Positions 7,502 through 14,020 of a DNA stretch of 23,219 nt are shown here, in pieces. How positions within the stretch are numbered: position 1 is the first letter of the stretch; each line of letters starts with the position of its first letter. The stretch comes from CAVQGF01 sp045807945 (lineage in GTDB: Bacteria; Acidobacteriota; Terriglobia; Terriglobales; Acidobacteriaceae). The notes under the pieces were generated by a model. The model was not told where the DNA came from and made no database searches. It saw only the letters and a list, made by a program, of their open reading frames with translations. The stretch is from positions 1 to 23,219 of the forward strand of contig JBJMGI010000029.1 in assembly GCA_045807945.1 (NCBI GenBank), written 5' to 3'. The translations under genes and the position numbers were made by a program.

Positions 7502-9142
7502 TCACTCGACGCGCGCGAGCGTGACCTCGCCGGCGCGGAAGATCTGCAGCTTGACTCCGTGCTTTTCGAGCTCCCCGAAGAGTTCGCGCGCGCGCACCTC
7601 GCTCAAGTTCGCGCGCGGCTCCATTCCGCTCCACGTCTCGGGGTCTGCCTCCACGGTCGCGATCACGCTGCCGCTGGGGAACTCGGGACGAAGATTGGGA
7701 ATCCCGAAGAGCTCCTTAGTAAAGAAGTAGACCGGAGTGGTGTGCTCGAGCGTGGCGAAAGCGACGGGCTGCGCCATCATCGGCGGGAACGGCTCGTGCC
7801 GCGCGGCTTCCTGATGTAAAGCTGAAGCTTCGAGCAGCACATAGCGCGGCGTCTCGGGCGGCAGAGTATCAAAGTAACGTCCGATCATTGCCTGCCGTAG
7901 GCAGAACGCCTGTGTCGCTTTTAAGGCGGGGTTATGTGCCCATTCATGGAAGTAGCGATAGACGTCGAACGCGCCGGAAAAGAAGATCACCAGTACGAGC
8001 AAAGTAGCCCACGGTTTCTTGCCCGCAGCTGCCGACAAAAGTTTGTCCCCTCCAATGGCAGTCAGCATGAACACCGCCGGGATCACTCCGATGGCGCGGA
8101 GCGAGTGCGGAATGCGTTCCATCGTCAGCACCTCGGGAAGCAGCATGACAACAAACCAAGCCAGCACGAGCGCCTCGCCCAGGGCAACGCCGCGCTCCTT
8201 CCAGACGCGCCGAATCGCGAGCAACAATCCCAGCGCGAACAGGATGCCGATCGGCCAGATCAGCTCCGGCTTGCAGTGCAGGTTGTGACGCCAGCTGCAA
8301 TCTCCGTTAAAGTTGAACATTCCCGCCGTCCGCAGCAGGGTTTTACCGAACACGCGCATTGGGTGCGAATCGGCAAAGATGGAGACTTGCGAAGCGCGCC
8401 CGATGAAATCCGCGCGGTGTATCAGGAAGTAGATCCCGATCGGCAGCGCGACGACAAACGCGACGGCCAACCAGATCGAGCACAGGCTTACCGTAGCTTT
8501 GCGAAATCCGTCGCTGCGCTTCCACGACAGATAAAACCAGATGATCACCAGAAAAGGTGACAGCCGGAACGCGATGTAGGAGTGAAATCCGATTCCGTAG
8601 ATCGCACCACCCAAAGCGGCGAGGTAAGCCGGCGAAACCGAGAACCGATTCGAAGGGGCAGGCGGCGACCCCAATTTCTTCCATGCGCGCGTCAGAAAAA
8701 ATAACCCTGCCGTCAATAAGAACGGCACCAGGATGGCGCGGAAGGCGAGCCGCGAAAACAGCACGTGCCAGAATCCCGTTGCAATGAACCAGGCTGCGAG
8801 CAAACCAACGCGATCGCTGAAGAGATCAGCTGTGAGAAGAAAAACGAACAGCACGGTTAGAGTTCCCACAGTTGCCGAGCAGAAGCGCAGGCCGAACTGC
8901 GTGGGCCCGAAGACTGATTCCGAAACTCCGACGAGGTTGATCCAGAAGCCTTCGCGGCCGTAGTTCGTCGGATAAAAAACCCGGAACTCGCCCGTGTGAA
9001 CGGCTTCAAGGCCTTCAACGCCTTTGAGCGCCTCGTCCATCCAGACGCCTTGCGGAAGCCGGTTCAAGTCCACAAAACGCACGGCTGCTGCGACCGCCAT
9101 GATGGCGAGCAGCAGCACCAGAGTCTTGCGTTGCGAGAGCAA
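7502..9142 (-). CDS. ArnT/PMT-like membrane glycosyltransferase (GT39/GT83-type), copy 2
   Basis: 546 residues, start TTG at 9142. An in-frame stop lies upstream and there is no ATG or GTG in between. The start also matches its paralogue in alignment (SQRKTL against NRKTL). No Shine-Dalgarno is visible, so the start is the weak point. The N-terminal TM helix is followed by GVWMDEA with Asp36-Glu37, the catalytic acidic pair. The same multi-TM layout follows, with the shared loop motif GDCSWRHN and a C-terminal soluble domain (FPSGSVIATVEA). It is first in a run of minus-strand genes and divergent from lemA across a 129-bp promoter region. The role is transfer of a lipid-linked sugar at the outer face of the inner membrane, inferred from family; donor and acceptor are unknown. 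Confidence 0.83.
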   Translation of the reverse strand: MLSQRKTLVLLLAIMAVAAAVRFVDLNRLPQGVWMDEALKGVEGLEAVHTGEFRVFYPTNYGREGFWINLVGVSESVFGPTQFGLRFCSATVGTLTVLFVFLLTADLFSDRVGLLAAWFIATGFWHVLFSRLAFRAILVPFLLTAGLFFLTRAWKKLGSPPAPSNRFSVSPAYLAALGGAIYGIGFHSYIAFRLSPFLVIIWFYLSWKRSDGFRKATVSLCSIWLAVAFVVALPIGIYFLIHRADFIGRASQVSIFADSHPMRVFGKTLLRTAGMFNFNGDCSWRHNLHCKPELIWPIGILFALGLLLAIRRVWKERGVALGEALVLAWFVVMLLPEVLTMERIPHSLRAIGVIPAVFMLTAIGGDKLLSAAAGKKPWATLLVLVIFFSGAFDVYRYFHEWAHNPALKATQAFCLRQAMIGRYFDTLPPETPRYVLLEASALHQEAARHEPFPPMMAQPVAFATLEHTTPVYFFTKELFGIPNLRPEFPSGSVIATVEADPETWSGMEPRANLSEVRARELFGELEKHGVKLQIFRAGEVTLARVE

Positions 9143-9163
9143 AGAAAAGAATACAGGAACGGT

Positions 9164-9199
9164 GTTGAACTCAGCGCCGAACTCAGACGTTCAACTCAG
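9164..9199. repeat. Triple AACTCAG repeat with an overlapping inverted repeat in a divergent promoter region
   Basis: AACTCAG occurs at 9168-9174, 9180-9186 and 9193-9199, spaced 12 and 13 bp. GTTGAAC (9164-9170) and GTTCAAC (9189-9195) form an inverted repeat around the middle copy. It lies between the start of the glycosyltransferase pair (9142) and the lemA promoter region, so it could be a regulator binding array. Confidence 0.5.
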
Positions 9200-9208
9200 C
9201 CGTGCGGT

Positions 9209-9236
9209 TTGCTGCGGAGAAGCTGCTGTGTGATAC
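9209..9236 (+). promoter_or_regulatory. Candidate sigma-70 promoter for lemA
   Basis: TTGCTG (9209-9214), a 16-bp spacer, then TGATAC (9231-9236). This would start transcription about 20 nt before the lemA Shine-Dalgarno. It is a visual consensus match only. Confidence 0.35.
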
Positions 9237-9271
9237 TTCCGCCATACCCAGTGCAATTTTCGGGAGGCGTT

Positions 9272-9820
9272 ATGGCGTGGCTGATTCTTGCGGTACTGAT
9301 CGCGATCCTGGCGTTCATTATGTTGTCGTACAACAGCCTGGTGCAGCTCCGTGTGCGGGCGGACTCCGCCTGGAGCGACATTGACGTTCAGCTGAAGCGC
9401 CGCCACGACCTGATCCCGAACCTGGTCGAGACCGTAAAGGGGTATGCCGCGCATGAAAAAGGTACGTTTGAGAACGTAGCAAAGTACCGTTCTATGGCAA
9501 TGTCGGCCGCCAGCACCGCCGACCGTGCGGAGGCCGAAGGCCAGCTCACCATGGCGCTGAAGGGATTGCTTGCTGTCGCGGAAGCGTATCCGCAATTGCA
9601 GGCTTCGCAGCAGTTCCGGGATCTGCAGAATTCCCTCTCTAGCCTGGAAAGCGACATTCAAAATTCGCGGCGCTATTTCAATGCCGTGGTACGCGACCTG
9701 AACACCAAGATCGCGGTTTTCCCGACGAACATTCTTGCCGGAATGTTCGGCTTCCAGCCGCGGCAGTTCTTCGAGGTCAAAGATGCAGGTGAGCGCGAGC
9801 CTGTAGCGGTAAAGTTCTGA
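9272..9820 (+). CDS. LemA family protein
   Basis: 182 residues from the ATG at 9272, preceded by GGGAGG at 9262-9267; the frame is open further upstream but has no comparable start. One N-terminal TM helix (residues ~2-22, AWLILAVLIAILAFIML) is followed by a long helical cytoplasmic or periplasmic domain. The family signature is clear: ADSAWSDIDVQLKRRHDLIPN, then LVETVKGYAAHEKGTFENV, and near the C-terminus RRYFNAVVRDLN with FPTNILAGMFGF. LemA proteins are small membrane-anchored helical proteins of poorly defined function, often encoded with DUF2207 or TPM-domain proteins, as here (11-17 nt to the next gene). Their joint role in the envelope is inference. Confidence 0.95.
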   Translation: MAWLILAVLIAILAFIMLSYNSLVQLRVRADSAWSDIDVQLKRRHDLIPNLVETVKGYAAHEKGTFENVAKYRSMAMSAASTADRAEAEGQLTMALKGLLAVAEAYPQLQASQQFRDLQNSLSSLESDIQNSRRYFNAVVRDLNTKIAVFPTNILAGMFGFQPRQFFEVKDAGEREPVAVKF

Positions 9821-9837
9821 GCCGCTGACTCGTGCGC

Positions 9838-11589
9838 ATGAGCAGGTTCGCAAAACACGCTTGGATAGCCGCCGCTCTCTTTTGCTTTTTTGCGACTTCG
9901 GTTCCTGCGCAAGCACGCAGCTGGCGCATCGCCCGCTTCGACGCTGCCATCAGCATTGACAAGGACGGGCACGCGCTCGTCACCGAGAAGCTCGGCCTGC
10001 GTTTCGAAGGCGAGTACCACGGCATTTACCGCACGATTCCCATCCACTACCCCGGCCCGGGCGGCACCAGCTTCACTCTCTTTCTCGATCATCTGAGCGT
10101 CACCGATGGCGATACTCACAAGCCACTTAAATACGAAAGTTCCCGCGACGGCGACTATCGCAAGCTTAAGATCTACGTCCCCGATGCAGTGGACGCGAGC
10201 AAGAATGTTGAGATCGCGTATCGGGTTCTCAATCCCATCCGCCATTTTTCCGAGCAGAATTACGACGAGTTCTACTGGAATGTGACTGGTAACGATTGGG
10301 AAGTGCCCATTGACGCGGCTTCCGCGAGCATCTACTTCCCTGACAACGCGAACGGATTGCGCGCGCAAGCGTTCACCGGCGTCTACGGTTCGCACGGCGC
10401 TGACGCCGCCACTACGGTGAACGGAACGCGCGTGGACGTTGAGAGCAATAACCCGCTGCCCATGCGCGGCGGGCTCACGGTCGACGTGTACATCCCGAGG
10501 GGAATTCTGAACGAGCCCAGCTCTTTCACCCTGGCCATGGCGTTCATCCGCAGCAACCCCATCGTGCTAATGCCATTTCTGGCGCTCGCGATCATGGGCC
10601 TCTTATGGTGGTACATCGGACGCGACCCCGACCCGGGCCTCTCGGTAGCGCCGCAATACGGCCCTCCGGAAAAGATGACGCCTGCGGAAGCGGGATTGCT
10701 GATCGACGACTCCATCGATCCGCGCGACATCACTAGCACCATCGTGGACCTTGCTGTGCGCGGCTACATCCACATTCAGGAGATCGACAGCAAGGTGCTG
10801 ATGTTCACCAACAGGGATTACGAGCTCCAGCTCTTGAAGCCGCGGAGCGAGTGGAAGGACCTCACCGACTTCGAACAGGTGATGTTAACGACCATCTTCG
10901 CCGGCGAGAGCAAGACCCGCCTCCTCTCCGACCTGAAGTACAGCTTTTACACCGCGGTCCCTTCTATTAAAGATGGCATCCTCGAGTCACTGAAGCAAAA
11001 AGGCATGTATCGCATAGACCCTAACTCAGCGAACGCCTATTGGCTGCTTGGGGCTGGCGCGACCGCATTCGCCACTTGGCTGGTGTGCAGGGCGTTTGGG
11101 ATCGGTCTATTCGACTCCGGACTCTTGAGCTTTGTGTGCGTCGCCGTAGCAATCGTCATCATCTTCAACATCGGCCGGCAGATGACCGCGAAGTCTTTAG
11201 TCGGTGCCCGCACTTGGGTGCACGTAAAAGGTTTCCAGGAGTTCATGAACCGCGTGGAGGCCGACAAGCTCCGCACTCTGCCTCCCGACACCTTCGAAAA
11301 ATTCTTGCCTTACGCGATGGCGCTCGGAGTGGAAGCGCATTGGGCAAAAGCGTTCTCCGGCATCGTCCGCAATCCCCCAACGTGGTACACCGGTCCGAAT
11401 TACTCGAGCTTCAATACCATGATGTTGGCTCGCGACATTGGAACCATGTCGAGCGCTGCGCATGAAGCTTTCGTAGCAGCACCACGCGCGAGTTCCAGCG
11501 GCTCCGGCTTCAGCTCCGGCGGTGGATTCGGTGGCGGTGGCGGCTTCTCCGGCGGCGGCTTCGGCGGCGGTGGCGGCGGAGCTTTCTAA
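9838..11589 (+). CDS. DUF2207 membrane protein with glycine-rich tail
   Basis: 583 residues from the ATG at 9838; an in-frame GTG at 9832 would add two residues. A signal peptide (~1-26) precedes an extracytoplasmic DUF2207 domain (~27-230, containing EGEYHGIYRTIPIHY and EFYWNVTGNDWEVPI). A TM helix (~242-260) ends in the characteristic YIGRDPDPG. A cytoplasmic winged-helix-like stretch follows (MTPAEAGLL...DPRDITSTIVDLAVRGYI). Two further hydrophobic segments lie around 403-443. The tail is an almost pure Gly/Ser/Phe run ending GGGGGGAF, common in this family. It is directly downstream of lemA and probably co-transcribed. The function is not established; involvement in envelope homeostasis is inference. 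Confidence 0.92.
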   Translation: MSRFAKHAWIAAALFCFFATSVPAQARSWRIARFDAAISIDKDGHALVTEKLGLRFEGEYHGIYRTIPIHYPGPGGTSFTLFLDHLSVTDGDTHKPLKYESSRDGDYRKLKIYVPDAVDASKNVEIAYRVLNPIRHFSEQNYDEFYWNVTGNDWEVPIDAASASIYFPDNANGLRAQAFTGVYGSHGADAATTVNGTRVDVESNNPLPMRGGLTVDVYIPRGILNEPSSFTLAMAFIRSNPIVLMPFLALAIMGLLWWYIGRDPDPGLSVAPQYGPPEKMTPAEAGLLIDDSIDPRDITSTIVDLAVRGYIHIQEIDSKVLMFTNRDYELQLLKPRSEWKDLTDFEQVMLTTIFAGESKTRLLSDLKYSFYTAVPSIKDGILESLKQKGMYRIDPNSANAYWLLGAGATAFATWLVCRAFGIGLFDSGLLSFVCVAVAIVIIFNIGRQMTAKSLVGARTWVHVKGFQEFMNRVEADKLRTLPPDTFEKFLPYAMALGVEAHWAKAFSGIVRNPPTWYTGPNYSSFNTMMLARDIGTMSSAAHEAFVAAPRASSSGSGFSSGGGFGGGGGFSGGGFGGGGGGAF

Positions 11590-11594
11590 AATCC

Positions 11595-11612
11595 GGCAGC
11601 AACCTTGCTGCC
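11595..11612 (+). other. Hairpin after the DUF2207 gene
   Basis: GGCAGCAA (11595-11602) and TTGCTGCC (11605-11612) are a perfect inverted repeat just 6 nt past the DUF2207 stop. No T-tract follows, so it is more likely an mRNA 3'-end or processing structure, or a weak terminator, than a standard intrinsic terminator. Confidence 0.45.
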
Positions 11613-11703
11613 CAGAGCTGCTCGATTCCCCTCACCCGGTGTCAACACCTGCGGGGCTCCCTTCATCCAAACCCCTAGAGCCAACATGCGCGAGGGGGAG
11701 TCT

Positions 11704-12255
11704 ATGGCTGTACCGTTAAAAGAGAATGATCCAGGATTGCCGGAGGCACAAGATCGTCAGCGGTTGGCCTCGGCCGACGTACCAACGTACGACACGTATC
11801 CCGCAGAGCCACCCAGAAATTCTGAATGGAGGCCGGCGGACCAGCAATCGTTCAACACCGGGCGCAATCCGCAGCTGGACGATAGTGCTCAAAGGATCGG
11901 CAGCTTTGTCGGGGACATGGTGAACCGTGGCCGCGAGGCGCTTGGACGGTTCGATTCCATGAAGAGCGACGTACGCCGCAGCTCCGGAGATAAAGTTCAG
12001 GAGCTGAAGCAGCGGGCCGAAGAAAAGTGGTCAGACGCTCGCGCCGCCGCGCAGGACCGGCTGGAGGATTGGCGCGCCAGTGCCCGTGAGTCCGCCAACA
12101 ATGCCAAAGATATGGTGGTGCAGCGCACCCGCGATGCACGCATCCGCGCAAAAGCTTATACGAACGAGAACCCGCACCATGTGCTGCTCTGGATTGCCGG
12201 AGCGGCGTTCGCCCTCGGCCTGACAGCCAGACTAATGAGGAGGTCGCGTGATTAA
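11704..12255 (+). CDS. YqjD/ElaB (DUF883)-like C-terminally membrane-anchored protein
   Basis: 183 residues from the ATG at 11704, preceded by GAGGGGGAG (11692-11700). The same frame extends to 11605 but without an equivalent start. The N-terminal ~60 residues are polar and probably disordered. The middle (~60-150) is a charged amphipathic helix rich in Arg, Glu and Ala. One C-terminal TM helix (HHVLLWIAGAAFALGLTARL) ends in basic MRRSRD. This matches the layout of YqjD/ElaB proteins, which anchor to the inner membrane by the C-terminus; YqjD has been linked to ribosomes in E. coli. The assignment rests on architecture and on the following YqjE-like and DUF3618-like genes. Its last 8 nt overlap the next gene. 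Confidence 0.7.
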   Translation: MAVPLKENDPGLPEAQDRQRLASADVPTYDTYPAEPPRNSEWRPADQQSFNTGRNPQLDDSAQRIGSFVGDMVNRGREALGRFDSMKSDVRRSSGDKVQELKQRAEEKWSDARAAAQDRLEDWRASARESANNAKDMVVQRTRDARIRAKAYTNENPHHVLLWIAGAAFALGLTARLMRRSRD

Positions 12256-12652
12256 CGAGAACGTGCAAAACGGACGCACCCTGCAAAGCACCTTGCAGGA
12301 CATTAAGAATGAGCTGAAAGAATTCGTCCAGACCCGCATCGACATTCTTAAAAACGAAATGCAGCAGAAAATGGCTGCCTTCAAAGCTGCGCTGCCCATG
12401 GCGGTGGTCGCGATCCTGTTGCTGGCGACTGCATGGTTCCTGCTCACCGGAGCCATCGTCGCGGCGATCGCATTGGCGCTGGGATGGCCGGCCGCTTTCG
12501 CCATCGTGGCCGGAGCGTACCTGATTTTCGGGGTGGTGGTCGGCTGGCTCGCCTATAAGGAAGTCACCGCGCAAAGCATGAAGCCGGAGCGCACTCTGCA
12601 AGTCTTGAAGCAGGACCAGATCTGGATCGAACAGGAGGCAAAATCAGCATGA
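12248..12652 (+). CDS. YqjE-like 'phage holin family' (holin_3_6 / Actinobacteria holin-X type) membrane protein
   Basis: 134 residues, GTG start at 12248 with a perfect AGGAGG (12239-12244) inside the end of the previous gene. The N-terminal helix (~10-45, LQSTLQDIKNELKEFVQTR) precedes two close TM helices (~50-72 and ~80-103, MAVVAILLLATAWFLLTGAI and AFAIVAGAYLIFGVVVGWLA). The C-terminus is polar. This is the layout of the YqjE/holin_3_6 family, which is chromosomal and usually not phage-derived despite the name. The 8-nt overlap upstream and the 4-nt ATGA overlap downstream suggest translational coupling in a three-gene unit. Confidence 0.8.
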   Translation: MINENVQNGRTLQSTLQDIKNELKEFVQTRIDILKNEMQQKMAAFKAALPMAVVAILLLATAWFLLTGAIVAAIALALGWPAAFAIVAGAYLIFGVVVGWLAYKEVTAQSMKPERTLQVLKQDQIWIEQEAKSA

Positions 12653-12858
12653 GCGAACCTACCATTGACGCTCTCGAGATGCGCGCGCGCGAGCAGCGCA
12701 AGCAGATCCACAACTCGGTTCAACAGTTGCGGTCCACGGTGAAAGAAAAACTCGATCCCAAGCAGAACGCACGGATCTATTTTCCGCAGATCGCGACCGT
12801 GGCAGCCATCCTGGGACTTTCCGCCGGATACGTTGTCGGCGGCATCTTCGCAGACTGA
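12649..12858 (+). CDS. DUF3618-like small membrane protein
   Basis: 69 residues from the ATG at 12649, which overlaps the preceding stop (ATGA). AGGAGG lies at 12633-12638. The N-terminal amphipathic helix contains the DUF3618-like pattern of residues EMRAREQRKQIHNSVQQL. A single C-terminal TM helix follows (TVAAILGLSAGYVVGGIF) with glycine-zipper spacing. It is the last gene of the membrane cassette and is followed by a terminator. DUF3618 proteins commonly accompany holin_3_6/YqjE proteins; the function is unknown. Confidence 0.75.
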   Translation: MSEPTIDALEMRAREQRKQIHNSVQQLRSTVKEKLDPKQNARIYFPQIATVAAILGLSAGYVVGGIFAD

Positions 12859-12876
12859 TCCTTACTTTCATCCGCT

Positions 12877-12911
12877 ACGGCCTTTCCCTTACGGAAAGGC
12901 CGTTCTTATTT
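12877..12911 (+). terminator. Intrinsic terminator of the YqjD/YqjE/DUF3618 unit
   Basis: An 11-bp perfect stem (ACGGCCTTTCC at 12877-12887 with GGAAAGGCCGT at 12893-12903) and a CTTAC loop are followed by TCTTATTT. It sits 18 nt after the stop of the third gene. Confidence 0.88.
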
Positions 12912-12937
12912 GATTTCTAGTCGCCATTCAGAGTTCG

Positions 12938-12946
12938 TGATATAAA
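12938..12946 (+). promoter_or_regulatory. Candidate extended -10 promoter for the second PilZ gene
   Basis: TGATATAAA fits an extended -10 (TGn followed by TATAAA at 12941-12946), lying just beyond the upstream terminator and about 47 nt before the GTG start. The -35 is poor, as expected for extended -10 promoters. Confidence 0.4.
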
Positions 12947-12992
12947 CCGCAAGTGGTACGGGTGCGTCTCCCTTAAGGCGCGGAGGCAGTTA

Positions 12993-13322
12993 GTGGCGGA
13001 CACAAGAACAGGCAAGCGTTTTCCGCTGACGCTTGCGACCACGATTCGCGGCGGGAAAAAGATTGCAAAAAAAGGCACTACATCTGACCTCAGCTCTGCC
13101 GGTGTGTTCATCCTGGCGGACGCGGATTTTGAGGTCGGCACCAAAGTCGAGTTCGACATCACGTTGCCCGCAGCAATGATTGGCGCCAATAAAGACGTCG
13201 AAGTGCGCTGCCAGGGTCGCGTGGTGCGGGCCAACGAAGACACCGGAAGCAAGAAGAAAAAGCCGGCCAAAGGTGGCCTGGCATGCGTCATCGATAACTA
13301 CGAGTTCATTCGCAAGCGGTAG
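12993..13322 (+). CDS. PilZ domain protein
   Basis: 109 residues, GTG start at 12993 with GGAGG at 12982-12986. The PilZ ligand motifs are RTGKR (RxxxR, residues 5-9) and DLSSAG (D/NxSxxG, residues ~32-37), followed by the beta-barrel strands (VGTKVEFDITLP, VEVRCQGRVVRA). A Lys-rich insert (SKKKKPAK) precedes the last strand GGLACVIDNYEF. It is predicted to bind cyclic di-GMP; the output is unknown. It may be co-transcribed with the LuxR-type regulator 32 nt downstream. Confidence 0.85.
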   Translation: MADTRTGKRFPLTLATTIRGGKKIAKKGTTSDLSSAGVFILADADFEVGTKVEFDITLPAAMIGANKDVEVRCQGRVVRANEDTGSKKKKPAKGGLACVIDNYEFIRKR

Positions 13323-13354
13323 GTGCGGGTGAGTTCCCGAATAATCAAGACCCT

Positions 13355-14020
13355 ATGCTGAAGATCGTACTGGCCGATAATCAAACTATTTTTCGCGCAG
13401 GCGCTGCCAAGGTGCTGGCGGTGGAAGATGACCTTCGCGTGGTCGCACAGGCCCAATCGGGCGACCAGATGACCATGGCGCTCGAGCGCTTTCGTCCCAG
13501 CGTGCTGGTATTTTCCGCGGCGCTCGGGATCGATACCGACAAGCTGATCGCCTTCGCTGCCAGACTCAAAACAAAATTGGTGGTTGTTGCGGAGAATGGT
13601 GATCCGCCGGCGCGCTACACGGCCAAAGGCATTCTCGGTGTCGTATACCGCAATGTCACTGGAAACGCGCTGGTGGAGTGCATCGAGCAGGTCGCGAAGG
13701 GCCAGACGTTCGTGCAGGACTCACTATCTCCGGTTGCGAACAGCGATGACGATCTGGTCGGGGCACGCGTGCGCGACCGCCTCACACCGAAAGAGCTGCG
13801 CATCGTGGCTCTGATCGTTCAGGGGTTTAAGAACAAAGAGATTGCGCTGCAACTTGGGACGACCGAGCAGGTTATCAAAAATTATCTACGGAACGTGTAC
13901 GACAAGATCGGCGTTTCGGACCGACTCGAGCTGGCGCTCTTTACCTTGCATCATCGCATTCTCGCGGAAGCTGCGGCCGCCACTGCTACGGCTGCGGGTG
14001 CCGGTGCCCGCCCCAACTAA
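13355..14020 (+). CDS. LuxR/NarL-type regulator with degenerate receiver domain
   Basis: 221 residues, ATG at 13355. The N-terminal ~120 residues have the fold pattern of a response-regulator receiver (LKIVLADNQTIFRAGAAKVL). The C-terminal LuxR helix-turn-helix spans ~143-197 (LTPKELRIVALIVQGFKNKEIA, then VIKNYLRNVYDKIGV). By alignment to NarL-type proteins the phospho-acceptor Asp is Ser54 (codon TCC, 13514-13516). The conserved switch Ser/Thr is Ala79, the conserved Lys is Arg99, and one of the acidic pair is Asn9. It is therefore unlikely to be controlled by ordinary phosphorylation and may respond to a ligand, to a partner protein, or simply to its level. A short Ala-rich tail ends it. 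Its stop overlaps the stop of the convergent kinase gene. Confidence 0.88.
   Translation: MLKIVLADNQTIFRAGAAKVLAVEDDLRVVAQAQSGDQMTMALERFRPSVLVFSAALGIDTDKLIAFAARLKTKLVVVAENGDPPARYTAKGILGVVYRNVTGNALVECIEQVAKGQTFVQDSLSPVANSDDDLVGARVRDRLTPKELRIVALIVQGFKNKEIALQLGTTEQVIKNYLRNVYDKIGVSDRLELALFTLHHRILAEAAAATATAAGAGARPN

Noticed and set aside
7094..7819. 241-residue plus-strand frame spanning the two glycosyltransferases
   Set aside because: The charged, low-complexity composition and its location antisense across a real gene junction mark it as a shadow frame.
8996..9271. Upstream extension of the lemA frame
   Set aside because: The extra residues run antisense over the glycosyltransferase gene and lack the LemA N-terminus. 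The ATG at 9272 with GGGAGG is the sound start.
11490..11586. GGC-rich repeats as a separate repeat element
   Set aside because: They simply encode the Gly-rich tail typical of DUF2207 proteins.
12248..12652. Holin-like protein as a sign of prophage
   Set aside because: The gene sits between YqjD-like and DUF3618-like genes with no phage structural, lysis or integration genes nearby, and the family is commonly chromosomal.
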